Source of the DNA: Sandarakinorhabdus sp.
GTDB lineage: Bacteria; Pseudomonadota; Alphaproteobacteria; Sphingomonadales; Sphingomonadaceae
DNA: 12,874 nucleotides
Direction: 5' to 3'
Assembly (NCBI GenBank): GCA_025458465.1
Contig: JALOSK010000031.1
Span: 1 to 12,874 of the forward strand
Below are positions 6,859 to 12,874 of the stretch, piece by piece; the first letter of the stretch is position 1, and every line of letters starts with the position of its first letter. A program made the translations under genes and the position numbers. The notes below the pieces were generated by a model that searched no databases, was not told where the DNA came from, and was given only the letters and a program-made list of their open reading frames with translations.

Positions 6859-7821
6859 TCACTCCGCTGCCAGTGCCGCTGCGCCCAGGCCAATCCGGGC
6901 GCGCGCTGCATCATACTCGCGCTTCAGCCGCGCGACCAGTTCGGCGGCGGGCAGCACCTGCTTCACCGCGCCGATGCCCTGGCCACAGCCCCAGATATCC
7001 TTCCACGCCTTGGCTTCGGTGTTGCCGCCGCTGCCGAAGTTCATCGCCGAAGGATCGCTGGTGGGCAGATTGTCCGGATCCATGCCGGCCTTGATGATCG
7101 ACGGACGCAGATAATTGCCGTGCACGCCGGTGAACAGGTTGGAATAGACGATATCGTCGGCCGCGCTCTCGACGATCATGTCCTTGTAGCCTTCCGCGGC
7201 GCGGGCTTCTTCGGTGGCGATGAAGGCGCTGCCGATGTAACCGAAATCGGCACCCATCGCCTGCGCGGCCAGCACCGCATCACCGGTCGCGATCGAGCCG
7301 GAAAGCGCCAGTGGGCCATCGAACCATTCGCGGATTTCCTGGATCAGGGCGAACGGGCTGGTGGTGCCGGCATGGCCGCCGGCGCCGGCCGCCACCGCGA
7401 TCAGGCCATCGGCGCCCTTTTCGATCGCCTTCCTGGCAAAGCGATTGTTGATGATGTCGTGCATCACGATCCCGCCATAGCTGTGGATGGCGGCGTTCAC
7501 ATCCTCGCGGGCGCCCAGCGAGGTGATGATCATCGGCACCTTGTATTTCACGCACAGCTCCAGATCGGCCATCAACCGATCATTGGACTTGTGGACGATC
7601 AGGTTGACCGCATAGGGGGCATCATTTGGCCCCAGCTCGCGGTTCAGGCGCTGCAGCCATTCCTCGAACTGTTCGATGGGGCGCGCGTTCAGGCTGGGAA
7701 AGCTGCCGATCACCCCGGCCTTGCACTGGGCAATCACCAGTTCCGGCACCGAAATGATGAACAAGGGCGATCCGATCACCGGGATCGACAGGCGGCCGGC
7801 AAGGGCGGCAGGCATGGACAT
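6859..7821 (-). CDS. Nitronate monooxygenase-like FMN-dependent oxidoreductase
   Basis: FMN-binding TIM-barrel protein of the nitronate monooxygenase / 2-nitropropane dioxygenase family. These enzymes oxidise nitronates such as propionate 3-nitronate with O2, although many members have unproven substrates. The 320-residue protein has the N-terminal strand with GSPLFIIS, the mid-barrel GAGGHAGTTSPFALIQEIRE whose histidine (150) matches the proposed catalytic base, the phosphate-binding GSIATGDAV (175-183), and MGADFGYIGSAFIATEE. The C-terminal WKDIWGCGQGIGAV block is typical of this subfamily. An ATG at 7827 directly abuts the Shine-Dalgarno GGGGAG; the ATG at 7821 has seven-base spacing and is preferred. 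The gene lies 100 bases downstream of tRNA-Met, and the gap shows no convincing promoter or terminator. It could be another member of the FMN family, such as an enoyl-reductase-like enzyme, so substrate is left open. Confidence 0.88.
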   Translation of the reverse strand: MSMPAALAGRLSIPVIGSPLFIISVPELVIAQCKAGVIGSFPSLNARPIEQFEEWLQRLNRELGPNDAPYAVNLIVHKSNDRLMADLELCVKYKVPMIITSLGAREDVNAAIHSYGGIVMHDIINNRFARKAIEKGADGLIAVAAGAGGHAGTTSPFALIQEIREWFDGPLALSGSIATGDAVLAAQAMGADFGYIGSAFIATEEARAAEGYKDMIVESAADDIVYSNLFTGVHGNYLRPSIIKAGMDPDNLPTSDPSAMNFGSGGNTEAKAWKDIWGCGQGIGAVKQVLPAAELVARLKREYDAARARIGLGAAALAAE

Positions 7822-7921
7822 CAGCATTCTCCCCGAAAGACGGAAGAAGGCTTAGCCGGCGCGGCAGCGGAACGCCACCTCATCCTCGTCGCAGGCTGCG
7901 CACCATCGGGGGAGGGGATTG

Positions 7922-7998
7922 TGGTAGCAGCGGGCAGATTTGAACTGCCGACCTCCGGGTTATGAATCCGGCGCTCTCACCAACTGAGCTACGCTGCC
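7922..7998 (-). tRNA. tRNA-Met (CAU anticodon), elongator type
   Basis: The 77-base cloverleaf reads on the minus strand. The acceptor stem GGCAGCG/CGCTGCT has a G-U first pair. The D arm is GCTCAGTTGGTGAGAGC, the anticodon loop TTCATAA, the variable region AGGTC and the T arm GGCAG TTCAAAT CTGCC, with CCA encoded after discriminator A. Paired position 1-72 excludes an initiator tRNA, and the GGC...GTAGCTCAGTTGG body resembles elongator Met rather than the CAU-anticodon Ile tRNA. The last anticodon-stem pair (31-39) is an A-C mismatch. It lies between the DUF481 gene and the nitronate monooxygenase-like gene, all on the same strand. Confidence 0.95.
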
Positions 7999-8023
7999 AC
8001 ACCACCGCCGGCGCGCACATCCG

Positions 8024-8062
8024 GCCGCCGGGAGGCGCTGCCATAAAGCGCCGCCCGGCGGC
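8024..8062 (-). terminator. Large hairpin after the DUF481 gene, overlapping the tRNA promoter
   Basis: A nine-pair outer stem (GCCGCCGGG / CCCGGCGGC) and a six-pair inner stem (GGCGCT / AGCGCC) are separated by one A-G mismatch, with loop GCCATAA. It starts 28 bases after the DUF481 stop on the minus strand and lacks a T-run. Position and stem length suggest a terminator for that gene. The same bases carry the -10 and spacer of the probable tRNA-Met promoter. Confidence 0.55.
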
Positions 8063-8068
8063 GGTCAA
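8040..8068 (-). promoter_or_regulatory. Probable promoter of tRNA-Met
   Basis: On the minus strand TTGACC (8068-8063) and TATGGC (8045-8040) are exactly 17 bases apart, a good sigma70-type match. A GC-rich stretch follows the -10, as in stable-RNA promoters under stringent control. The start would lie near 8032, giving a leader of about 34 bases before the tRNA at 7998. The element sits within a hairpin-forming inverted repeat. Confidence 0.5.
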
Positions 8069-8090
8069 CAGGGTAGGGGACAACACGGTT

Positions 8091-8990
8091 TCAGAAGTTG
8101 TAGACCAGCGTGGCGCGGGTGACCGTGTCGGTGTTCTCGCGGCCCGGCGGCGGGTTGCTTTCGTTGTTCAGCTGGAAGGAAAAGCGCGCCGAAAGCCGGC
8201 CGTTCAGCTTGGCCGTCAACTGGCTGAGGCTGAGCAGCGAGTTGTTGACGTTGTCGGCATAGTAGGTCGCCGTCTGCGTGAAGGTCATGCGGTCGCTGAT
8301 GATCCACTTGCCATTCAGGCCGGCGCGGGCGGCCAGCGTGTTCTCGTTGATGCCGTTGGTGAAGCGCGTCTGTCGCAGGGCGGGGCCGCCATCGACGGCG
8401 ATGGTGAGCCGCGGGGTGTCGACCAGTCGGTAGCCGATACCGATGGACTGGGTGAAGCGGCTGGAAAAGCCGGTGAACCGGTCCTGTTCCCAGCTCAACG
8501 CCAGCACCGCAAATCCGTGGCCGTTGAACTTCCAGTTGCCTTCATAGCCGGCGAAATAGCGTTCGCGCGACGTGACGCCATTGTCTTCCTGATAGTCCAT
8601 CACGCCACGCAGCGTGTGTTTCCAGCGCCGGGTTTCCTTGCCCAGGTTGACGCCCACCGCAAGGCCACGGTTCTCGGTGTTGCCGGACGAGATGAAGCCG
8701 CCCGCTTCGCCCTGGCCGCCCCAGCCTTCGAAGAACCCCTGGGTCGCCAGCTTTTCCTCACGCGCCTTGGCGGCAGCGGCGTTGATGGCCGCCACCTTGG
8801 CATCGATTTCGGTCGCGCTGTCCGGATTGGTCTGCTTGGCGATGTCCGCCACCACCTTCAGCTGGTCCGGGTTGGCAGCGGCCGCGTTGATCATCGCATC
8901 AACCGCCGGCGGGATTGGCGCGGCCTGTGCCGGCATTGCCAGCAGCGCCGCCAATGGCAGTGCGAGGACTTGCAGATGATTGGTCGACAT
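8091..8990 (-). CDS. DUF481 family outer-membrane beta-barrel protein
   Basis: DUF481 (YdiY-like) proteins are predicted outer-membrane barrels of unknown role, sometimes tied to salt or alkali stress. The 299-residue protein has a Sec signal peptide (1-23, ending PAQA) and an alpha-helical alanine-rich region (28-82). A barrel domain from about 88 to the end starts with GFFEGWGGQGEAGGFISSGN. Alternating aromatic and polar strands follow, including RYFAGYEGNWKFNGHGFAV and GIGYRLVDTPRLTIAVDGGP. The last residue is phenylalanine (LVYNF), the usual outer-membrane assembly signal. The frame is open to 9086, but ATG 8990 starts the signal peptide and follows GGGGTGG. TTGACC lies upstream in the 125-base divergent gap 8991-9115 but has no good -10. 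The gene is followed by a large hairpin and tRNA-Met. Confidence 0.88.
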   Translation of the reverse strand: MSTNHLQVLALPLAALLAMPAQAAPIPPAVDAMINAAAANPDQLKVVADIAKQTNPDSATEIDAKVAAINAAAAKAREEKLATQGFFEGWGGQGEAGGFISSGNTENRGLAVGVNLGKETRRWKHTLRGVMDYQEDNGVTSRERYFAGYEGNWKFNGHGFAVLALSWEQDRFTGFSSRFTQSIGIGYRLVDTPRLTIAVDGGPALRQTRFTNGINENTLAARAGLNGKWIISDRMTFTQTATYYADNVNNSLLSLSQLTAKLNGRLSARFSFQLNNESNPPPGRENTDTVTRATLVYNF

Positions 8991-9115
8991 ATCCACCCCG
9001 ATTGTTGTTGTCTTGCGTTGGCCTTGTCGGAAAGCGTGACTGTCGGTCAACCCCGGCCATGCATCCGTGATGTTGGGGACTGTCATTTCCGGGGCGGGTG
9101 TTGCAAAGGGGCGGC

Positions 9116-10042
9116 ATGACGCTGTCTGCCGACATCAAACCGATTCCGCTCTCGCTCATCGACACCGATCTGGCTGCCGCCGCCGCCGGCTTCGGCGATG
9201 CCTTTGCCCGCACCGGCTTTGCCGTGGTGTCCGATCATGGCATCAACCAGGCCCTGATCGACCGGGCGATGACGGCCACAAAGGCCTTCTTCGCGCTGCC
9301 GGAAGAAGTGAAGCGCCGTTACGTGGTGCCCGGGGGCGGCGGGCAGCGGGGCCTGACGCCGTTCGGCATCGAGGCGGCCAAGGGCCACGCCAAGGCCGAT
9401 CTCAAGGAATTCTGGCACGTGGGCCGCGAACTGCCGCCCGGCCATCCTTATGCCAGCCTCATGCCGCCCAATCTGTGGCCCGAAGAGGTGCCGGAATTCC
9501 ATTCGGCCGTGTGGGCGCTGTATGACGCGCTCGACAAGGCGGGGCTGCGGATGCTGCGGGCGATTGCCGTGCACCTGGGCCTGGCGCCGGATTTTTTCGT
9601 CGATCCGGTTCGCGACGGCAATTCGATCCTGCGGCTGCTGCATTATCCGCCGGTGCAGCCTGAAACCGCCGGTGCCATCCGCGCCGGCGCGCACGAGGAT
9701 ATCAATGTCATCACCCTGCTGCTGGGGGCCGAGGAAGCCGGGCTGCAACTGCTGGGCAAGGATGGCGAATGGCGGTTCATCGATGCGCCGCCGGGCAGCC
9801 TGGTGTGCAACGTGGGCGACATGCTGCAACGCCTGACCGGGCATCGCCTGCCGTCCACCACCCATCGAGTGGTCAATCCCGCGCCCGAACGCATGGGGGT
9901 GGCGCGCTATTCCACGCCTTTCTTCCTGCATTTCCGCCCCGATTTTCTGATCGAGGCGCTGCCGGGCGGGCCGGTGGCGGAACCGCCAATCACCGCCAAC
10001 GATTATCTGCTGGAACGCTTGCGCGACATCAAGCTGCTGTGA
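9116..10042 (+). CDS. 2-oxoglutarate/Fe(II)-dependent dioxygenase, isopenicillin N synthase-like
   Basis: The 308-residue soluble non-haem iron oxygenase belongs to the isopenicillin N synthase-like family. An N-terminal DIOX_N-like part (8-120) contains GFAVVSDHGIN (34-44) and FFALPEEVKRRY. The jelly-roll core holds the iron ligands H193 and D195 (AHEDINVITLLLG) and H250 (STTHRVVNP), plus R264-Y-S266 (ARYSTPFF), which binds the 2-oxoglutarate carboxylate in the family. All needed residues are present. Start ATG 9116 is preceded by AAGGGG at good spacing; a GTG at 9098 is possible but lacks a Shine-Dalgarno. No biosynthetic cluster surrounds it, so the substrate is unknown; bacterial homologues are often annotated as general oxidoreductases. 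It is divergent from the DUF481 gene, and alkaline phosphatase follows 41 bases later on the same strand, possibly in one transcript. Confidence 0.92.
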   Translation: MTLSADIKPIPLSLIDTDLAAAAAGFGDAFARTGFAVVSDHGINQALIDRAMTATKAFFALPEEVKRRYVVPGGGGQRGLTPFGIEAAKGHAKADLKEFWHVGRELPPGHPYASLMPPNLWPEEVPEFHSAVWALYDALDKAGLRMLRAIAVHLGLAPDFFVDPVRDGNSILRLLHYPPVQPETAGAIRAGAHEDINVITLLLGAEEAGLQLLGKDGEWRFIDAPPGSLVCNVGDMLQRLTGHRLPSTTHRVVNPAPERMGVARYSTPFFLHFRPDFLIEALPGGPVAEPPITANDYLLERLRDIKLL

Positions 10043-10083
10043 CCATCAAACAACTGTAACATTCACCGGGCAGGGGCCTTTTC

Positions 10084-11583
10084 ATGATGATCCGCACGAT
10101 GCTGTTGGCCGCCGCGCTGGCCACCGTTCCCGCAAGCGCCGCCCCGGTGCTCGACACGCCGGTGAAGGACAGCTGGTGGCAGGGCGGCCGCGATGCGCTG
10201 GCCAGCCGCCTGAAGGTGATCAACCGGCCGAAGCGGGCCAGGAACGTGATCCTGATGGTGGGCGATGGCATGGGCATCTCCACCATCACCGCCGGGCGGA
10301 TCTTTGATGGCCAGCACCCCATTGATGGCCGCAAGCCGGCCAGCGGCGAGGAAAACAGCCTGGCGTGGGATGGCATGACCAACAGCGCGCTGGTGAAAAC
10401 CTACAACACCAACGCCCAGACGCCGGACAGCGCCGGGACCGCATCGGCCTTCAACACCGGCGTGAAAACCCGCATCGGCGTCATCAACTTCGGCGCCGAT
10501 CAGGGCCCGGAAGCCTGCAAGACCCCTGAAAAACTGCCGCGCACCTTTGCCGAAATCGCCAAGGCGCAGGGCATGGCGGTGGGCGTTGTCACCACCACGC
10601 GCGTCACCCATGCGACGCCGGCGGCCGTGTATGGCCATGTGCCGGCGCGGGACTGGGAAGGGGCTGACCGAGCCTATCCGGCGGCGGACAGGGCGTCGGG
10701 CTGCGCCGATCTTGCCACCCAGCTGGTGAATTTCCGCGGTGGGCTGGATGTCGTGCTGGGTGGCGGCCGTGCCCGCTTCCTGCCCGCCGGCAAGGGCGGC
10801 CAGCGCGATGATGGCCGCAACCTGGTGGAGGAATGGCAGAAGGCCTTCCCGCAGGGCCGCTTTGTCAGCGATGCCAAGGGCCTGCGGGCCTTGAGCAGCC
10901 GCGACACCGGCCCGGTGCTGGGCCTGTTCCATCCCGATCACCTGAACTTCGAGCATGACCGCAAGGCCGATGCCGAACCCAGCCTGCCGGAAATGACCCG
11001 CTTTGCGCTCGATCGCCTCGATGCCGGCGCCAAGGCGCGGCGCGGCAAGGGCTATTATCTGATGATCGAAGGCGGCCGTATCGATCACGCCCACCACGCC
11101 AGCAACCCCTATCGGGCGCTCAAGGAAACCCAGATGTTCAGCGCGGCGGTGGCCGAGGTGCTGGCCCGCGTGAACCTGGATGAGACGCTGGTGCTGGTCA
11201 CTGCCGATCACAGCCACGTGCTGACCATCGCCGGCTACCCTGAACGCGGCAACGACATATTGGGCTATATCAAGCCGCCGGCCCGCGGCGGGGAGGGCGA
11301 TGGCGCACTCAGCCCGGAAGGCTTTGCGCTCGATGATCGCGGCCAGCCGATGACCACCTTGTCCTACGCCAATGGCCCGTTCGTGGCGCGCGGCCTGTCC
11401 CGTATGCTGCCGCCGAACGATCCCAACTATCTGGCCAACAAGACCCATGGCACCAGCGGCGAAACCCATGGCGGGGAAGATGTGGCGCTGTTTGCCGAAG
11501 GCCCACGCGCCGATCTGGTGCGCGGCGTGATGGAACAGAACCTGATCTTCCACATCATGGCCGAAGCGCTGGGGTGGCGCTGA
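10084..11583 (+). CDS. Alkaline phosphatase, PhoA superfamily, exported
   Basis: Periplasmic metal-dependent phosphomonoesterase that releases phosphate from organic esters. The 499-residue protein has a Sec signal peptide (1-19, ending PASA). Active-site residues by motif: D61 (MVGDGMG), nucleophile S116 (TPDSAGTAS), H176 and T178 (THATPAA), E329 (MIEGGRIDHAHH), D334, H335 and H338, D375/H376 (TADHSH) and H462 (THGGEDV). Histidines 176 and 335 occupy the places of E. coli Asp153 and Lys328, the arrangement seen in mammalian and Vibrio enzymes and associated with high turnover. Two ATGs (10084, 10087) are possible; the first has GGGG seven bases upstream. It follows an oxygenase gene by 41 bases. 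No canonical 11-base-periodic PHO box is seen just upstream, so phosphate control is not shown. A hairpin follows the stop. Confidence 0.95.
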   Translation: MMIRTMLLAAALATVPASAAPVLDTPVKDSWWQGGRDALASRLKVINRPKRARNVILMVGDGMGISTITAGRIFDGQHPIDGRKPASGEENSLAWDGMTNSALVKTYNTNAQTPDSAGTASAFNTGVKTRIGVINFGADQGPEACKTPEKLPRTFAEIAKAQGMAVGVVTTTRVTHATPAAVYGHVPARDWEGADRAYPAADRASGCADLATQLVNFRGGLDVVLGGGRARFLPAGKGGQRDDGRNLVEEWQKAFPQGRFVSDAKGLRALSSRDTGPVLGLFHPDHLNFEHDRKADAEPSLPEMTRFALDRLDAGAKARRGKGYYLMIEGGRIDHAHHASNPYRALKETQMFSAAVAEVLARVNLDETLVLVTADHSHVLTIAGYPERGNDILGYIKPPARGGEGDGALSPEGFALDDRGQPMTTLSYANGPFVARGLSRMLPPNDPNYLANKTHGTSGETHGGEDVALFAEGPRADLVRGVMEQNLIFHIMAEALGWR

Positions 11584-11593
11584 CAGCGCTGCA

Positions 11594-11622
11594 CGGCGCG
11601 CGACTTGGCGCTTGGCGCGCCG
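11594..11622. terminator. Hairpin between convergent phosphatase and 36-aa peptide genes
   Basis: Eight-base-pair stem CGGCGCGC / GCGCGCCG with a 13-base loop. It starts 11 bases after the phosphatase stop on the plus strand and 14 bases after the small peptide's stop on the minus strand. It is placed to end transcription from both sides. No T-run on either strand, so efficiency cannot be judged. Confidence 0.5.
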
Positions 11623-11635
11623 CAAGGGCGTGTTG

Positions 11636-11746
11636 TCACCGCACCAGCAGCCAGCCAGCCACGGTGCCGGCCAGGCCGCCGAGTCCCAGTCCGGCGATCC
11701 AGATCAACGCTGGCCAGCGCGGATGATCGCGAAGACGCCGTATCAT
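11636..11746 (-). CDS. 36-aa membrane peptide with a glycine zipper, behind a sigma54-type promoter
   Basis: The 36-residue frame begins MIRRLRDHPRWPALIWIAGL. A strongly basic N-terminus (four arginines in residues 3-10) precedes a tryptophan-flanked hydrophobic helix (about 11-35) with glycines at 19, 23, 27 and 31, an exact GxxxGxxxGxxxG zipper of the sort that drives helix packing in membranes. ATG 11746 follows a strong Shine-Dalgarno (TTTGGAGG, about five bases away). Upstream are a sigma54 -24/-12 element and an inverted repeat; downstream is a hairpin. I do not recognise a family. Inferred orientation is N-in by the positive-inside rule. It could be a stress-induced membrane microprotein, like the small Psp proteins in size only, a toxin-like peptide, or the translated part of a small RNA. 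RBS, promoter, composition and terminator together make a real gene likely. Confidence 0.65.
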   Translation of the reverse strand: MIRRLRDHPRWPALIWIAGLGLGGLAGTVAGWLLVR

Positions 11747-11777
11747 GGCTGCCTCCAAAGTTGCCCCATCGTGTTTT

Positions 11778-11793
11778 TGCAAGGTTCGTGCCA
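11778..11793 (-). promoter_or_regulatory. Sigma54 (RpoN) -24/-12 promoter
   Basis: Minus strand reads TGGCACGAACCTTGCA, matching the sigma54 consensus TGGCACG-N4-TTGCW at every specified base, with correct GG to GC spacing. The start would fall near 11767, 21 bases upstream of the 36-residue peptide's ATG and just ahead of its Shine-Dalgarno. Sigma54 promoters need an activator ATPase bound upstream; an inverted repeat at 11808-11829 is the only visible candidate site in the gap. Confidence 0.65.
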
Positions 11794-11807
11794 GAAGATT
11801 GAGCCGA

Positions 11808-11829
11808 ACAAGGCGCTGATTTGCCTTGT
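11808..11829. promoter_or_regulatory. Inverted repeat upstream of the sigma54 promoter (possible activator or repressor site)
   Basis: Seven-base arms ACAAGGC and GCCTTGT are separated by eight bases, lying between the truA stop and the sigma54 element. Its centre is about 52 bases upstream of the predicted start, nearer than usual for a sigma54 activator (commonly 80-150). A repressor, a second regulator, or a terminator stem for truA are alternatives. Confidence 0.4.
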
Positions 11830-11849
11830 GTGCGCCGCATCATCGGCGG

Positions 11850-12611
11850 TCAGTCTGTAAGCCCCACCGACAGTTCCGGGTAAACCGCGCCCACGAAGAA
11901 CAGGCCCTCCGGCGGCGCATTGAGGCCAAGCGCACCGCGATCGCGCGCTGCCAGCGCCGCTGCGAGATCATCCGCCGTCCACGCCCCTTCGCCCACCAGC
12001 TTCAGGCAGCCCACCATCGAGCGCACCTGATGGTGCAGGAAGGACCGTGCAGCCGCGAACACGTCGACGGCATGGCCATTTCGCACCACCAACAGCCGGT
12101 CCAGCGTGCGCAGCGGCGAATTGGCCTGGCACTGGGCAGAACGGAAGGTGGTGAAATCATGCCGCCCCACCAGATGCTGTGCGGCGGCATGCATGGCATC
12201 GGCATCCAGCGGCACCGGCACCCGCCATGCCAGCCCCGCTTCGAAGGTGAGGGGCGCGCGGCGGTTCATGATGCGATAGCGGTAACGGCGACCAATGCAG
12301 TCGAACCGCGCATGAAAGCCGGGCGCTTCGGCGCAATCAAGGATGGCGACCGGCTGTGGCTTCATCCTGGCATTGATGGCTTCCATCAGGCGGAACGGCG
12401 CGATGTCCTTGGCGATATCGGCATGTGCCACCATGGCGCTGGCATGGACGCCGGCATCGGTACGCCCGGCGGCCACCACGTCCACCGTTTCACCGGTCAC
12501 GCTGTGGATGGCATCCTCGATCGTCGCCTGCACGGATGGCCCATGCGCCTGCCGTTGCCAGCCCATGAAGGGCCGGCCATCATATTCCACCGTGAAGCGA
12601 AACCGCGTCAT
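11850..12611 (-). CDS. truA: tRNA pseudouridine(38-40) synthase TruA
   Basis: TruA converts uridines 38-40 in the anticodon arm of many tRNAs to pseudouridine. The 253-residue protein is of normal length. It has the N-terminal [16 protein letters not shown] (6-21), the catalytic-site motif [11 protein letters not shown] (47-57) with nucleophile Asp52, RRYRYRI (108-114), the [11 protein letters not shown] block (149-159) and [19 protein letters not shown] (191-209), all standard. ATG 12611 overlaps the fmt stop in ATGA, so it is translationally coupled to fmt; this order is common in alphaproteobacteria. 103 bases separate it from the downstream 36-residue peptide gene. Confidence 0.97.
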   Translation of the reverse strand: MTRFRFTVEYDGRPFMGWQRQAHGPSVQATIEDAIHSVTGETVDVVAAGRTDAGVHASAMVAHADIAKDIAPFRLMEAINARMKPQPVAILDCAEAPGFHARFDCIGRRYRYRIMNRRAPLTFEAGLAWRVPVPLDADAMHAAAQHLVGRHDFTTFRSAQCQANSPLRTLDRLLVVRNGHAVDVFAAARSFLHHQVRSMVGCLKLVGEGAWTADDLAAALAARDRGALGLNAPPEGLFFVGAVYPELSVGLTD

Positions 12612-12874
12612 GCAACCGGTGTGCCGGCCGGGACCTTCCAGCCGTTGAGCAGCGCCTTCACGTCCATCGCCGGCTTGCCGGCCCGCTGCACGATCGTGGG
12701 CCGCAGCGCGCCATCGCCGGTGCCGATCAGCAGGCGATCATCCAGGGTCACGCCCGGTGCTGGCGAGGCCGGCTCCACGGTGGCAGACAAGATCTTCACC
12801 CGCTCGCCGCCGATCTCAAGCCACGCGCCCGGCGCCGGGTTGAAGGCGCGCACCGCGCGCTCCAGCTGCAAGGC
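12608..12874 (-). CDS. fmt: Methionyl-tRNA formyltransferase, C-terminal part
   Basis: Fmt formylates initiator Met-tRNA with 10-formyl-THF. Only the last 88 residues are in the window; the frame is open to the right edge, so the gene continues beyond it. The part seen is the C-terminal OB-fold-like domain, with [20 protein letters not shown], the typical R-A-F-N-P-x-P-G-A-W motif, and later [25 protein letters not shown]. The stop overlaps the truA start by four bases. The catalytic N-terminal domain cannot be assessed. Confidence 0.93.
   Translation of the reverse strand, partial: ALQLERAVRAFNPAPGAWLEIGGERVKILSATVEPASPAPGVTLDDRLLIGTGDGALRPTIVQRAGKPAMDVKALLNGWKVPAGTPVA

Noticed and set aside
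8991..9115. TTGACC upstream of the DUF481 gene as a promoter
   Set aside because: The hexamer 17 bases downstream is ACAAGG, too weak to report as a promoter.
10037..10060. CTGTGAC and CTGTAAC before the alkaline phosphatase as a PHO box
   Set aside because: The two half-sites are 17 bases apart instead of 11 or 22, and the first lies over the stop codon of the oxygenase gene.
10063..11625. 520-codon minus-strand frame opposite the alkaline phosphatase
   Set aside because: Histidine/alanine/glycine-rich shadow of a gene whose full active site reads on the plus strand.
11612..11860. 82-codon plus-strand frame in the phosphatase-truA gap
   Set aside because: No Shine-Dalgarno, no domain-like composition, and antisense to the sigma54-linked peptide, which has much better signals.
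12121..12145. TGGCAC within truA as another sigma54 site
   Set aside because: No TTGC follows at the required spacing, and it lies inside a coding region.

Overview
The window is GC-rich chromosomal DNA from an alphaproteobacterium, most likely a sphingomonad. Three things point there: the unfused yajC-secD-secF order, the fmt-truA pair with an ATGA overlap, and protein sequences (SecDF, SppA, DUF815 ATPase) of sphingomonad type. No transposase, integrase, phage gene or CRISPR array is visible. No stretch longer than 300 bases lacks a gene.

Left part (1-3606, all minus strand). Transcription runs from a DUF815-type AAA ATPase (3606-2782) to two secreted proteins built on cysteine-rich DUF3011 modules (2660-1857 and 1834-728, 22 bp apart, clearly one operon). 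It then crosses a strong GC hairpin into the 5' part of sppA (signal peptide peptidase), which runs off the window. The sppA membrane anchor and protease body are in different reading frames. A nested dyad sits in the leader of the DUF3011 operon.

Middle (3607-6739, plus strand). yajC, secD and secF form the accessory Sec translocon operon. It starts from a candidate sigma70-type promoter divergent from the ATPase gene and ends at a GC hairpin.

6740-8990 (minus strand). A DUF481 outer-membrane beta-barrel gene is followed by an elongator tRNA-Met, whose probable promoter lies inside a large hairpin. Next come a nitronate monooxygenase-like flavoprotein and, 5 bases after its stop, a previously uncalled 37-residue one-TM peptide.

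9116-11583 (plus strand). A 2-oxoglutarate/Fe(II) oxygenase of the isopenicillin N synthase-like family is followed 41 bp later by an exported alkaline phosphatase.

11584-12874 (minus strand). The end of fmt overlaps truA. Between truA and the phosphatase lies the most unusual item: a compact unit on the minus strand with an inverted repeat, a consensus-matching sigma54 (-24/-12) promoter, a strong Shine-Dalgarno, a 36-residue membrane peptide with a four-glycine zipper, and a hairpin terminator. It is too short for ordinary gene calling. It is the best candidate here for an undescribed regulated element.

All calls rest on reading the sequence and family knowledge. No database search or folding computation was run.
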